A stretch of DNA of 64,000 nucleotides. Origin: Macrotrachela quadricornifera. Its lineage: Eukaryota > Rotifera > Eurotatoria > Philodinida > Philodinidae. The notes beneath the pieces are model-generated. The model saw only the letters and a list, made by a program, of their open reading frames with translations, ran no database searches and was not told the origin of the DNA. How positions within the stretch are numbered: position 1 is the stretch's first letter; each line of letters starts with the position of its first letter. Shown here in pieces: positions 14,034 to 30,827 of the stretch. Both the position numbers and the translations under genes were made by a program. The DNA is taken from positions 136,422 through 200,421 of the forward strand of contig JAJEKB010020002.1 in the NCBI GenBank assembly GCA_022393335.1, read 5' to 3'.

Positions 14034-16189
14034 AAAATGGCCATTACATGCACTGATAGTTCTGATAGATTTAGGGTATTATTAGCCAATGGATTTTTAG
14101 ATGCCAATTTGCTCGAAACAACGCTGTCAAGCCATTCACATCAAAAGGCATCTTCATTATAATATAAATAAAATCTTTTATGGACTCTTTCACTATTGAA
14201 TATATGAACTTTTATCTGATTCAAAGATATACGAGTTAAGCTATAAACAATTGATATTTGGAATAAAATAAGCTCGTACAGAAGAAAACATTAACTACAA
14301 AGTATAGAAATCGTTAAAAAATAAAGTATATTTTAAACTCATAATATTCTGATATTACATGTTTGTCGTCTTGTGTTTTTTTCATGCAAAGAATACTGTT
14401 CCGTATAGCCATTTTTATGATTATTTTTTGTTTTGACAATTAAATAATGATTTAAAAAATATAAGGCACATATTTATATAGACTAAGAATGTGCGAGACT
14501 GCTTTGTATTTAATGTTTTAAATTAGATAATGTCAATTATATACACGGCTGGTTTAATTCTCGATCCAGTGTAATTAGAAAATTTTTAGGAAAACAGCAT
14601 ATTGTCAATTAAAATTTGATACTGTCCATATTTTTATATGAGATATTTTATTAAAAATATTTAAATCAAATATGGAAACTGATAAAAGAATGTCAAGTGC
14701 ATCCGAATCAGAGACGTACAGCGCGCGCGGACCTCCCAGCATTAATAATCATTTTATAATAAATTAAAATACTGCTTTTAATTTCTAATACTGCTAATGC
14801 TTAAGTAAATTAATATTTCTGTTAGATGGTCGCACATAGTAGATGTTGTGGCATATTAAATCTTTTATAATAACCACAAGAGATGTAAATAAATATATCG
14901 GGAAAATTTATTTGAATAATTGTCTTCTCAAATAAAATATAACTTGATAGTCGCATTGATTTCATTGTGGCGATTACGACATGCCTATTTGTATTTTTAA
15001 AAGCTATTGAAAAAAGATTGCAACAATATCTCTAGTCCAAAATATCCACCATCTTTTTTATCGCTGTAATCTCATGTGTTGATCACTGACTTGTCTCTAG
15101 TTTAAAGAAAAATACTAAATATCTCTCCATTAAAACTTGTTAGTGACTTTATAGAATCATAGTTATATATGTAAATATTAATCTAAAAGGCCATTACTTA
15201 TATATTAGTTCAAGAACTTTTTCATGGAAACTGTGATACCGATACTGTACTTTTGGTTCCTCTTTGTCTAAATTGAGAGTAAATTTTTTGTAAAGATTTC
15301 ATCAGGAATCTTTAAAAAAAAATGAACATCAAACGGTGAAGAGTAACAAAAACTAATTAAATCATTAAAAGTCATTCTTATATTAAATCTATCTCTGAAT
15401 TTAACGCAGTTCATCCGGAAGAATATTAATTTTTAAACTGATTCGAGACTACAATATGTATAAATCGAAGTATAAAATAAATTAACACGGAAATTAGTAG
15501 CATATCAATGTGTATACATCTAGTTAAATCTTGTTAAATAGTACATCCTTTCATGACCTCTTCAATTTTATGTTATCGTTCATATTTAAGTGTTTAAAAA
15601 TGACCCTTTATGTGTTGACTCGGCACAAAATAATTTAACTTGTTTGAACTTCATTCCTTTATATTAAATACAGATAAATCTCTTTGATATAATAAGTACT
15701 TGATAATTCACCATAGTTGAACTGTATAATAGAGTACAAGAAATAGTCATGTTTGAAGGTTCATATTAAAATGGGCTACTATCGAACGTTGACTCGAAGT
15801 GACATCTTTCGAAAACAAAAATGAGTTGCATATTTTTCAACACTAATATAAGTTCTATTGAATAAAATGTGAGTTCCTACTTATATAATTAATAAAATTT
15901 TGTCATTCTATAATAATAGAATTACTTCAATGATCATAATTTGTCAATCATATTTCCAACCAATTGCGCAAGTATAAAACAGAATGATTAAAGCACAGCA
16001 CGAATAGTCGACTTTCTACTTTATTTGTTCTTAGTCTTTCGTATCACGTGTAATACACTGATTGTTTTTTTTTGCTTCAAATAGATATTTTTTTTCATCG
16101 TATTCATATTGTCTATTCTTAGCGATACGAAATAATTAATCACTTCAATCGAAACATTATCTTTGTCGGCTTTTGCCGTTGGGAAAATA
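14034..16189. other. Intergenic upstream of CNOT1
   Basis: No gene seen in about 2.1 kb of AT-rich DNA. The CNOT1 promoter must lie in its right end; I cannot point to a specific element. Confidence 0.5.
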
Positions 16190-19100
16190 ATGAATCTTGA
16201 CGCTATATCCTTAGCACTTGCTCAAATATCATTTACGATCAAAACTTTAACAAGAAATAATTTCAAAAATTCTCTTGTTGAAATATCTAATGTAAATTTA
16301 TATGAAATTTTTGTTTTTAAATTATATTTCTATTTTTCTTATTTTAGCTCATAAATGAATATGGATTTGAAGCTGAACGACATTTATATCGAACTTTAAT
16401 TACTTATCTTGATTTGCAATCAATTGAGGAGAATAGTTCATCGTCAAAACGTTCAGAAAATATTCATTTAAATTATTGGTTACAAGAAATTCCATCTTTA
16501 ATTTCTAAACCTAATTTTATAACATTGATTTGTTATGCTTTTGATACAGCTATAACACAAAAAGTAAAAATTAAATGATTAGCAAAAAATAAAAAAAAAA
16601 TTTTTTTTATTGCTTAGTCACTAAAACTTTCATCAACATCGAATGGATTTTTGACATCATTATACAAATTATTTAAATTAAATCAAGCACAAGAACTTAT
16701 TTTTACTTTTGCTTTTCAAAATTCAAGTCATGGTGAACTTCAAACATTAGCTCATAATCATATTCAACAATGTTTACCAGCATTTTTTCAAACAATAACT
16801 GAATCTAATGGTATATTTTGTAAAAATTATCTTGTAATTTTTCTTCTTTTTTTCCTTTTGAAGATAATGGTTTAAGAGAAACAGGTTTACTGGATTTATC
16901 TATTGAAGTACTTCATTCACTTTTAATACAAATCCATCAATATATCTCAAATGATTCATCAATTATCAAACCTGAACAATATGAACAATTGCTTAATTTA
17001 TTAAGAAAAGGTTTAAATAATTATTTTCGAAAGATTTTATTCAATGAATATCGTTTTTTTTTAGAACATCCAAGTGAACAAATAGGCAATAATGGTTCAT
17101 TAATTCTTCTTCCTATACTTTATCCATTAAATACATCATCAAAAGATTATAATTTTACACAAATTTTGTCAGATTCTAGTAACCTCTCAACATCAGTAGT
17201 AAGAAAAATAAAAATTTATCTTTTTCAAAAAAAAAATCATTTCATATTTTATTTTAAAGTGGCAAATGGATGGAATGTTATCTGATGTTATACTTGAAAT
17301 GGGTTATGATTTTACTGCATCAATTGAAGATTGTCGAAATGCTTTAGTCCATTTTGGCTTACAAGAATTAAAACCATCTACTATTGCACGAATGCTTGCA
17401 GCTATGATTAAAACTCATTCAAATCTTAATGAAAATACTCGTATTTATGTATATATTAAAAGATATATGTACATTCGAAATTTATTCATAAATATATATT
17501 TATATTTAGGATTCGAATGGTATTGAAATGATAACAAATAATGATAAAAATTCTCCACAAACATGGAATGTTGATACATTTGTAATTGCAATTAATGATT
17601 TGGTATAAAATCAAAAAAGAGAAAAAAGAACGAAGATAACAAACTTTACTGTTTTCTTTTATAGGTACCAACTGTAAATTGGAAAGATGTTGTAAAAGAA
17701 TTTGATCATCCAGGATTTTTAGTACGTGATCGACAAGCTCTTATATTACTAGTAACAGCATTACGTCGAGCATTACCAACAGAACAATATATTGATTTAC
17801 TTTATGGACGATGGAATAATGTCGAAGGACAAGTTTGCAATAAATTCAATATTTTGTAAAATTTAAAAGATAAAATTATTTTTGTTTTCTGTTTTTAGTT
17901 ATCATGGCTTGCTCAAGCTATACGTTATCCAGATGTATTCTGTTTTGGTGATCATCCAGCTCATCCAGTTTTAATTGATTGTCTTAAACATCCACTTGAT
18001 GATTCAAAAGAAACATGGACATGGTAAATAAGAAAGACGAAAAAAAAACTTTGATTTCTTTTTTCTTTTTTATTAATTAATTAGGCGTTCATTAAATTTA
18101 ATTGAATGTTTATTACGTATTGCTGATACAGGATTATATCAAATTGTACTTGAAATATTTAAACATGGAATTCAACGTTCTGGTGAATTGATTTTTTTGG
18201 GATTATTACAACTTCATGTAAGATTTTTTTCAAGAATAAAATAAAAATTTCAACAACGAATAGAAATATCACGATTATAGATTTTTGCTATTTTACACTT
18301 TATTCATCACTGTCTATCATACTGCATCCTTCTATATCTATCTTTAATTAATTTAAATAATTAACATATTTATATTGTAAATTTTTCTAAAATTTAGACT
18401 GTCTGGACTACATTAAAACAAGAATTATTACAAATAATAATCCTTACATTTCTTGCCAATAGTCCTAATGCAAATCCACTTCTTAATTATATGTGGAATT
18501 CACAAGTAAAACAAAAAAAATGAATATATATGTAATAAAATTTTTGTTTTTATTTTTTCTCAAGCATCATACAACAGCATTACGTACAACTCTATTAACT
18601 TCATTAGCTGATTGGTATAATCGATCAAATGATAATGAACAACAACAACGTCTTAGTCGTGTACTTGAAATTGTACAAGATTTAAAAGCTTTACCAATAT
18701 TACTTCAAGCACAACCAATAACATTTATACTTGATTTAGCTTGTTTAGCATCACGACGTGGTTATTTAAAATTAGATAAATGGTTATCTGATAGATTACG
18801 TGAACATCAAGTAAAGAAAACAAAAAAAAAAATATTTCATAAATCTTATATTATTATGAATTTTTTTTGTTTTTCTAGGATTTATTTATTCAAACAACCG
18901 TACAATATCTACGAAAAAAAGCTCCTCAATTATTACAAATACCATCAAAAGATGATAAATCAATAGCTAATATTGAAACAATAAATATTCTTTTAACAGT
19001 TCTTCAAATAGCATTACCATCAATAACAAATTCTGAATTATATCAAGAAATTCAAACAATGATATCAACAGCAAAAATTTTTAATAATTTATCTTCAACA

Positions 19101-22100
19101 AGATCTGAAACATTTCATAATACATTAACACGTCCTTTTGCACCATCACCAACTAATGGTCTTTCATTACCAACTCAAATTCGTTCCTTACAAAGTAATA
19201 TATTTTTTCTCAAGTGTCGCTTTTTTACATGGTGTAAAGCATCATTCATAGTAGAGGATATATACATCGATAGAAATAAAAGCTAGTAGAAGAACGAGAA
19301 TAAAATAACGCGGTCGAGAGAAAGAAAAAGAAAAGAAAAGAAAAGAAAAAATAGAGATTCGTCTAAACATCTACCATGATAAAATAGCATTTTTTTTTGA
19401 CAAAGCCATGCGATAGTGTCTTATTTAATCATCATTATCGAGGATTTTACATATATATTTGACGATGGTATATTAAAGAAAAGAAAATTTTTTATAAAAA
19501 ATAATAATGAATCAAAGTGAAAAAGAAACAAAATTTTTTTTTTTCTTTTATTTTTCTTCTATATCTATTTTTAAGGTTCAAGTAATACTGATTCATCAGT
19601 AATGAATGAAATATCTGATGTTGATGTTTATTTTAAACGTTTATATTCTAAAACATCAAATCCACCACCAATATCAGTCGATGAATTTATTGATATAATG
19701 ACAAAATGTAAAGATTCAATTATACCAAAAGAACGAGTAAGAATAAAAACAAAATATTTATTTAAATAAAATAAAGGAAAACAAAAAAAAAAAAAAAACG
19801 TTTGTTTTTTAAAGGATGTTTTTCAAAATGGAATAAAAAATTTATTTGAAGAATATAGATTTTATCCACAATATCCTGAAAGAGAATTACTATTAACAGC
19901 ACAATTATTTGGTGGTCTTTTTGAACGTGGTTTATTACAAAATCAAGCTTTAATTGCAGCACTTCGTGTTATTCTTGAAGGTTTAAAAAAACCAATTGCA
20001 AGTAATCTTTGGAATTTTGCTGTTACAGCACTTGATCGATGTAAAACAAGGTGAGATTTTTATTTTATTTTTTATAAAAAATAAATAATTCAGTTTTTTT
20101 AGTTTATCATATGATTAAGATCTTATTAGATTCTTTTATTTCAGACATGAGTTTTTACCATAGACAAATTTAAAAATTTCCATTGCTAGCAACATCTTCA
20201 GAGATGTATGCGATTGAGATCCCACTAGATTTATTGAAAAACAAAGATGTGGGTACCAAGACTAAAAGAAACTCAGGAGGGGACATAGCTAAGAATAGGA
20301 CTCAGTGAAATTAGGAAAATACTATCTGATCGGTTCTCAACAAAGTAATAGAAATCTTGTTTGGGTAGATATGAAATCAATATAAATTTCATATGAATTT
20401 ATTTCCTTTCTTCTCATATTCAACATTAATTATTATTAATTCTATAAAATAGATTATATACCTATCAATCCTAATTAAAATCTCCATAGGTAATATATTT
20501 AGTATAAAACTAACATACCACTTAGAATAATTTATTAAAATTATCGATAAAAATATTTTCTTTATTTTAGAATTCGTGAACAACCACCTTTATTTCAAGC
20601 ATTACGAACTTTACCAACATATTCAGATATTCCATCTGCAATTCGTGATTATCTTGAATATAATTCTAAACCAGCAATAACTCAAACATTTGAATCATTA
20701 CGTACATTAACACCTACATCAAATTTAACACCACAACCAGTAACAACTAGTCCACATTCACATATTTTTTCAAGAATGAATAGTGTACCATCACTTTCAA
20801 ATAATCCCCAACAATTCGTGAAAGAAAATTCTTCACAAAAAGGCGTATGTTTAATAAAAAAACAGAAAAAAAAAATATTTTGTTTTTTTAGCCATCATTA
20901 ACACAAAATGCAAATATTCGAACATTAATTAATGATCCAAGTTATAATCTTGTTCGAATAAAACAACCACCTGAACAAATTAATGATAAAATTGCATTTA
21001 CATTTAATAATCTATCACATTCAAATCTTTCTCAAAAGGTTTTTAATCAAACAAAAAAAAAGACAAAATATATTTTTTTTTGTTTTAAATTTTAGGCACA
21101 AGAATTAAAAGAAGCATTAGATAATGATGAACAATTATGGAAATGGGTTGCACAATATTTAGTTATTAAACGTGTTTCATTAGAACCTAATTTTCATTCA
21201 TTATATGCTGGATTTCTTAATGTACTTAATATAAATATTCTATTCGATACAGTTTTAACTGAAACACATCGAAATATAAAAGTATTAATAAAATAAAAAA
21301 AATAATTTTTTTTTTTAATTAAAAACATTTTTTATTTACTTCTTTAGATTCTTTTATTAAGTGATAAACAAATAAATAATATTCCTGATCGTTCATTATT
21401 AAAAAATCTTGGTCATTGGCTTGGAATAATAACGATTGGAAGAAATAAACCAATACTTGCAACGGTTTATACAAAAAAATTCAAATATTTTATTTTTCAA
21501 ATTTTTTTTATTTATTTAGGATTTAGAAATAAAATCAATAATTATTGAAGCATATCATATGGGTCCACAAGAATTATTATATATTATACCATTTGTTGCA
21601 AAAATTTTAGAATCATGTGCAAAAAGCAAAGTAAAACAAATAGTGAAAATTATATATAAAAATTTTATTTCTTTTTTTTTTTTAATTAAATAGATTTTTC
21701 AACAACCAAATCCATGGTTAATGGGTATTATGTCAATACTTGCTGAAATGCATGGAACACAAGATTTTAAATTAAATCTAAAATTTGAAATTGAAGTTCT
21801 TTGTAAACAATTAGAAATTCAATTAAACGTAAGTTATTTATATCAATAAATAGTAAGAGATTAACATTTCAAATATTATTCGAAAATAGAATCTATTAAA
21901 TCTGAGCTCAATATTTGATAAAAAATTTTTAATTCACTATAGATTTGTAATTATGAATATTATTCTATGCTATAAATTAATAATAAAAACTTTCTAAATT
22001 GTATATCCTTTTATTTTTATTAGGAGCTACCAATTCATCATATATTACTTAATAAAGATTATTTTGATAAAATTGAAAAACAATTATCAAATTCTACTCC

Positions 22101-25100
22101 TCAAATTGCATCCATACCTCCTATAAATGCATTATCTCAACCATCATCAGCATTAGCATCATCATTAACAACAACAACAGTAACAACAGCAACAACACCA
22201 ACAGCAGCAGCAACAACAACAACAACAACAACAGCAGTCATTGCTCCTGAACCTCAATATAGATTATCAGATTTTAAACCATCTACATTTCAATCATTAA
22301 ATTCAATGCTTAAACTTAATCCAAATATAGCACTTTTTCGAATTCATCCACAGCTTAAAACTCATATACATTCTCCAATTGAACAAGCAATTAATGAAAG
22401 TTTTCAAACAGTTCAACGTTCACTTAAAGTTTCAACAACAGCTGCTGAAACAATTGTACGAAAAGATTTTCTTTTAAATCCTGATGAACAACAATTACGT
22501 ACATCAGCACGTAATATGGTTGCTTATTTATCAAGTGGTCTTGTTCTTATAACTGCCCGTCCAGCATTACAAGAACAAATTCAATCATATATTAAATCTC
22601 ATTTTTATACTGTACTTAATATATCTCCAACATCAACAATGAATCAAAATGATCAAACAACAAATGATATGATTCAACAAGCTGCAAATGAGATAGCAAC
22701 AACAAATATTGAATTATGTTGTTGTCTTTTACAACGTATAACAATAAGTCGTGCTATACAATTAATTGATCAACGTTTAGCAACTGATATTGAATTACGA
22801 CAACGTTGTAGAAATGAAGGACGACAATTAAATATTTCAAATAATATTAATGAAGATAAATTACCTGAACAAATTCGTTTACAATATGGACCATTTTCAT
22901 CACATCAATTAGCTATTTATGAAGATTTTGTTCATTTTATTCCAGGTTTTAAACCAAATGATAATGAAAAACGTGATTTAGTTACGGTAAGAATTTTTAT
23001 GTAAAGAAATGAAAAGATTTTCAGATTATTAATTATTTGCTATTTATTTGCTCGGAAGTTTTCAAATAATAGACATTCTTGTTAGTCATGATATTACACT
23101 TTCAGATTGTAAGAGACCTTGAAGAAGTTATGATTGGATAGTCAGTATCCAGAAAAATGCTTTTTAACTCCAATCCTATACATAAGAGAGAGTCCAGGGA
23201 GATATGAAAAACTTAAAAAATAAAGTTCTCTTAGACCGTCTGTCTAAAATTATAGGAATTTCACTGAAATTTTAACCTATAACACGAAATATACTAACAG
23301 ATCGAATGACAGTATTTCGTTGTACGATTCTACTTACAGATAAGTTTGTTTTGTGAGTAGAAGAATATTCTGAAAATTTTAACTCAATAGAGCGTGTTTT
23401 TTTCTTGAACATAGATTCTAAACTAAAAACCAAAATCAATTAAACAATAGTTATTAAAATATATACATAAATAGTTAAATAAACATGTATTAATTTATTT
23501 AGATGGATGAAAGTGTTCCATCAGTATGGGATCGTTTAATATCTGAAATTGATCAAACAATTCAAAGTCAACCAAGTCAATTATTTACAACAGCATATCA
23601 ACGTTTATTAGAAAGTGTTAATTTACTTCGATCAAATTTACAAAATCAAACATCAACAAATACATCTCAAGTAACATTAACAAATCTATTAAATATAATT
23701 CTTTATAATTTTCTTGAACATTATACAATTCAAACACAAATGCAAGATAATGGAAATAGTGATCGTTTTAAACAAATTCATATGAATGTTTTAAAATTAC
23801 TTGTTGAAATACGTTTACCATTATCAGTTATAAATAAACAATTAACTAAATCATGGTTAGAATGTCCAAATGATCTTAAATATAATATATTATCTGTACA
23901 TCATTTAATACGTAATCGTTTACTTGATATACGACAAATTGATGCACAATTATCACAATTAATTGATTCAGGAAATAATTCTGCATTACATTTTGCTGTT
24001 AATTTTCTTCGAACTTGTATTATTGAACAACCATGTTGTTCAGATAATGATATACCATTAATACTTGATTCACTTCATCGTATATCATTAATTGGTAAAC
24101 AACCAGCTGAAGCTGTTCGAGATTTACTTGAAATAATACGTTTAAATTATATATCATTAACTGATACAAATGAAAATAAAATTGATAAATTAGCTATTTT
24201 ATCATTATCAGTTATAAATAATGGAATTAAATATTTATCTATTGATGATATTGAAACAGCAACAATTGTTACTAAAGCTAAACTTATTTTGAATGAATGG
24301 GTTGCTTTAACAATGACACAACCAAATAGAGTTACTCAACAACAAACTTTTCCAGAATTTTTTAATCAGGTTTGTAAATCTATATTAATTAGATTCATAC
24401 TAAAGACTATAGTGAATTGAACGATAATAAAAGATGGAGCTCATATTTTTCGAATATGGTATTATTAGTTAACAAAAAAAAAACATCCTGATCTTTGAGA
24501 AATATTAACGAATGAGCCATAAAGAATAATCCTCTTGATATTTTGCATTTTTCTCACCTATAATTTAGGTTAGAAAAAAATATGATTATAAATATTAATT
24601 AATAATTTTTTTATTTTATTTTATTTAGATGACACTTCAGGGAATATTTCGTTCAGATGATACAATAGCAAAATTTCTTCGTACAACAATTCAATTATGT
24701 GTTAATAATGTATATGATGTGGTTCGACAAAATTTATCATCAAATCAACAACAACAACCACAATATGTTCGTTGTCATCAAGGAATTGATTCATTATGTA
24801 GATTTTTATATTTATTAACAATTCATACATCTGATAATAATAATTATGGTGCACGTATACATTTAATTAATTGTATATTAGGTTTATTAGCTGCACTTTG
24901 CTTTTTGGATCATGAAGAACATGGTGATCAATTTCATCCATTAGCTTATCAAAGAATTATATTAAATTTATTTCAAGAATCAACAAATAATGTTGTATTA
25001 AATACATCAAAGTAATATAAAAATTATTCTTTTTTTTTATAATTTCTCGTTTTTTTTTCTAAATTCTAGTTCAATATCTAATGTTGAAAATGCTTCATCA

Positions 25101-26452
25101 AATGATCAGGTTATGTATTATATTTATTTAGCATTTACAAATTGTTTACATCTTTTACGTCCACAACGTGTAACTGGTTTTGCATTTGCTTGGCTTGAAA
25201 TAGTTGCACATCGAACATTTATGTCACGTTATTTATTATCAAGTGGAAGATATTTTCGTCAAATACAAAATATGTATTCATTATTACTTGTTGATGCATT
25301 ACGTCTTGTTGCACCATTTATACGTTCCGGTGAAAATACTCAATCATTTCAAGTTTATTATAAAGGTATATTAAAAACTTTTATGTTATTATTACATGAT
25401 TTTCCTGAATTTTTATGTGAACATTATTATGAATTTTGTGATACATTACCATTAATATCTCATCAATTACGTAATATAATATTATCATCATTTCCAAAAC
25501 AAATACGTTGTCCAGATCCATTTAAAGTTAATATTAAAATTGATATGCTTAATGATATATCAACAACACCAATGATATCATATAATTATTCATTAAATAT
25601 TCAACCATCAAAATTTAAAACAAATCTTGATTCATATTTACGTACACGTTCACCAGTTACATTCTTATCAGAATTACGTTCATATTTACAACAAGGTTCA
25701 GATATTGGTTCACATTATAATATAAGAATGTTAAATGCACTTGTTTTATATGTTGCTACACAAGCATTATCAACAATAAATAATAAACAACCATTAATGT
25801 CAAATATAACACATACAGCACATATGGATATATTTCAAAATTTAGCTGTTGATTTAGATACGGAAGGACGATATTTATTTTTAAATGCTATGGCTAATCA
25901 TTTAAGATATCCAAATACACATACACATTATTTTAGTTATACAATTTTATATTTATTTGCTGAAGCAAATTCAGAAGCTTTACAAGAACAAATTGTTCGG
26001 TAGATAAATAAAAAATTCTATAATTAAATTTTTTGTTTTTTTCAAAAAACGTTTTTTTAGAGTTTTACTTGAACGGCTTGTAGCAAATCGTCCACATCCA
26101 TGGGGATTATTAGTTACATTTTTAGAACTAGTACGAAATCCAAATTTAAAATTATGGTCAAGAGAATTTATGAGTATTTCACCAGATGTTAAACGGTAAG
26201 ATATAAATATCTTCTAGTTTTAATTTCTTTAATGTTCTAAAAAATTCATTTATGAATCTTGATAAAATGATATTTTCATACTGAAATATTTAGTTTAAAA
26301 ATAAAAAGAAATCAAGAAAACGCTTATCCATTGAGTAAAATGTAATGAAGTTTTAATATTGTTTTAGCTTATTATCGACATTAACTCATGGCTTTCCACA
26401 ATTTCCAACATCACCAATGTCTGCACAACAACCAGCTATTGTTAAACCCTAG
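16190..26452 (+). CDS. CNOT1: CCR4-NOT transcription complex subunit 1 (CNOT1)
   Basis: CNOT1 is the scaffold of the CCR4-NOT deadenylase, which shortens mRNA poly(A) tails in the cytoplasm. I read 27 exons: 16190-16291, 16348-16563, 16618-16810, 16864-17010, 17065-17198, 17260-17448, 17510-17602, 17665-17832, 17899-18023, 18085-18217, 18398-18505, 18565-18810, 18879-19194, 19576-19736, 19815-20050, 20571-20844, 20892-21038, 21096-21281, 21348-21464, 21520-21630, 21694-21828, 22024-22986, 23503-24369, 24629-25011, 25070-25999, 26061-26195, 26368-26452. All junctions are GT-AG and in frame, giving 2299 aa (human 2376). The start [14 protein letters not shown] matches the family N-terminus. Exons 17-21 (residues about 948-1179) are the MIF4G-like region that holds CAF1. 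Exon 22 begins with a Thr/Ala-rich linker (ACA/GCA repeats near 22155-22235), then the CNOT9-binding DUF3819 region. Exons 24-27 form the conserved C-terminal NOT module. No disruption seen. AATAAA lies at 26764-26769. Confidence 0.97.
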
Positions 26453-27698
26453 GAAAAATAAACATATATATTCTTTTTCTTCTTAATTTATATAACTTGT
26501 ATAATTATTAAACTTAAATCAATATCATATCAGAGGCAAAACAAAACAATATTTTGATCTAAGTGAATTATTCTCATATATTTCCCTGTTTACTTGTTGT
26601 TTTTCTTATATATTCATTCTTATTATTCTAGACAAAAATTTTTTTTTTGACTATTATTTATATAAAAAAAACAGAATCAATCTCTTTCTTGAGCATGAAA
26701 TATTGTATTTCATTGTTCGTTATTTATTTATTTATTTTTCTATTGAATACGCCTAACGTTGTGAATAAACGAAGATAATAGGATGTTTTTTTTTTCTTTC
26801 TTGATAAATGTTCGGTGTATTCAATAAGAAAAATCTTTGCTATTGTTTATATTTCACTTCAAGTTCTTTTGTTCTTTCTTTTTTTTTGTTGTACGTGTGT
26901 GTATGGTCTTTTTTTTGGAGAAAAAATAACAAAACTGAAAACAACAAGATTATGTGATGTATATTGGCTTAATAAATTCTTTTTTTTACTAATGAAAAGA
27001 AAGTTTCGAAAGTTATTTTATGTAGATATGTAAGCTGTTAACTATGACTAGCTTAATTTCGATATGAAGGTAGATAGTTTATTTATTAGCATCCACATTT
27101 TTATAAATATCGAACATAGAGATGTACCATGTCCATATAGTTTAGACTCAATCTGTGCCTAGCAAAGATATCCATCGTGGCTGAAAAATGTTTCGAATTT
27201 GACTATTGCGACTGTATTAGACTAGAGATATTGCTAGTGGTCTATCAAATGCATTCAATTTCAAGTTGTTTTATTTGTAAATATTGAAATTCTATTAAAT
27301 TTATACAGTTAAATCAAATGGAGCAACAAAAAAAAATAGAAACATTTGTACAATAAATTTTTCGACTGTTATATAAACTTGTAAGATAACAATAATTTAT
27401 CATTATTTATAAGACTATTTAGACAATCAAGATGATTCGTTACCGATAGCTGCTGACATCTACAAATTGTATGATATTTTTGGCTTATTATTATTATTTG
27501 TCGAATAGTAAGTAAATGAAATGTACTGAAAATAAATAAAGAAAATAATTTCAGAGTTAATATTAATATGCTATGAGTAAGAATAATTTTTATATACTTT
27601 TCATCTTATTTTCATATTTTATTAATATAAATGAATATTGAAAAGTTTTTTTTTATAGATTTTTATTTAAAATAAAAAGTAAAAATTTTTCTTTATAT
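26453..27698. other. CNOT1 3' flank and PSMC5 5' flank
   Basis: About 1.25 kb between two genes on the same strand. The first 300 bp are probably CNOT1 3' UTR, ending near the AATAAA at 26764-26769. The rest is AT-rich without recognisable features; the 72-codon frame at 26815 is F/L/C low-complexity and not supported. Confidence 0.6.
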
Positions 27699-29912
<2,214 letters not shown>

Positions 29913-30827
29913 TCAAAATCTTTTCTTTTTTCTTTTTTCTTAAGAACAATTTATTTGCAGTCGGACTGTTTGTTATTATATAAAGAAACAAAAAAAAATA
30001 AATAAATAAATCAAGAAACATTAATAGTTTATTTAAAAGAAATCATTTCATTTTTCTTTTTCGGAAGAAGATATTATCGAAACTACTTAGGACATACCAA
30101 TTTTTATTAGAAGCTAGCTGGCACCATTAGATTATAATGGCTACAATATTTTTGCATTTCACTTTATACCTTGTGTTAAAAGAAAACAAAATATTCAATC
30201 ACAAGATGCAGCGTGAAATGCTCTACGATTTCTGAAAAACCACTAGTTTTATAGTTATACTTTTTATTTTCAACATGGATAAGACTTTGAGCGAGAAAAT
30301 TTCAACGTTACGAAAACGAGATGATTTTTAGTAAAAGAATAATTCGTTTTCTTTCTTATCTCATGTTTTTATTATGTGATATGCTTTATTAGAAAAGACG
30401 AAAAATATACTATAAAGTGCGGTGTGAAAAGCTTGAAAATTTACAAAGATAAGATGGAAAAAAATTTCATTTTTACAACGTTAAAATTTGGTCGATTAAA
30501 GTTATACACGTGTTGAAAATAAAAAGTGTAATTATAAAATAAGCACTCCTTTATAAATTGTAGAGATTTTTATATTGCATCTTCTGCTTGAATATTCTGA
30601 TACCATGTATTAAGTTATATTAAAATGAAATGCAAAAGTGCGCCATTTTTTTTTCTGCTCTTCCTGTTATGATTTAATGATATCAGCTAGTTTTCAATAA
30701 AAAACAATTCTCATCAAAATTTTACTATTATTCAATTATTTAAATAGTGATCAAATAATATATAAAGGAAGAGCAAACAATGCTCCACCTGTTCATAAAA
30801 ATCTATATGAAATTAAGATATATTAAA
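29913..30827. other. Intergenic between convergent PSMC5 and fucosyltransferase genes
   Basis: The left edge is PSMC5 3' UTR with AATAAA at 29997-30002. From about 30240 to 30550 lies an old, imperfect inverted repeat whose arms share ACTTTTTATTTTCAACA (near 30259 and, inverted, near 30510). It may be a decayed foldback element. No coding sequence seen. Confidence 0.5.
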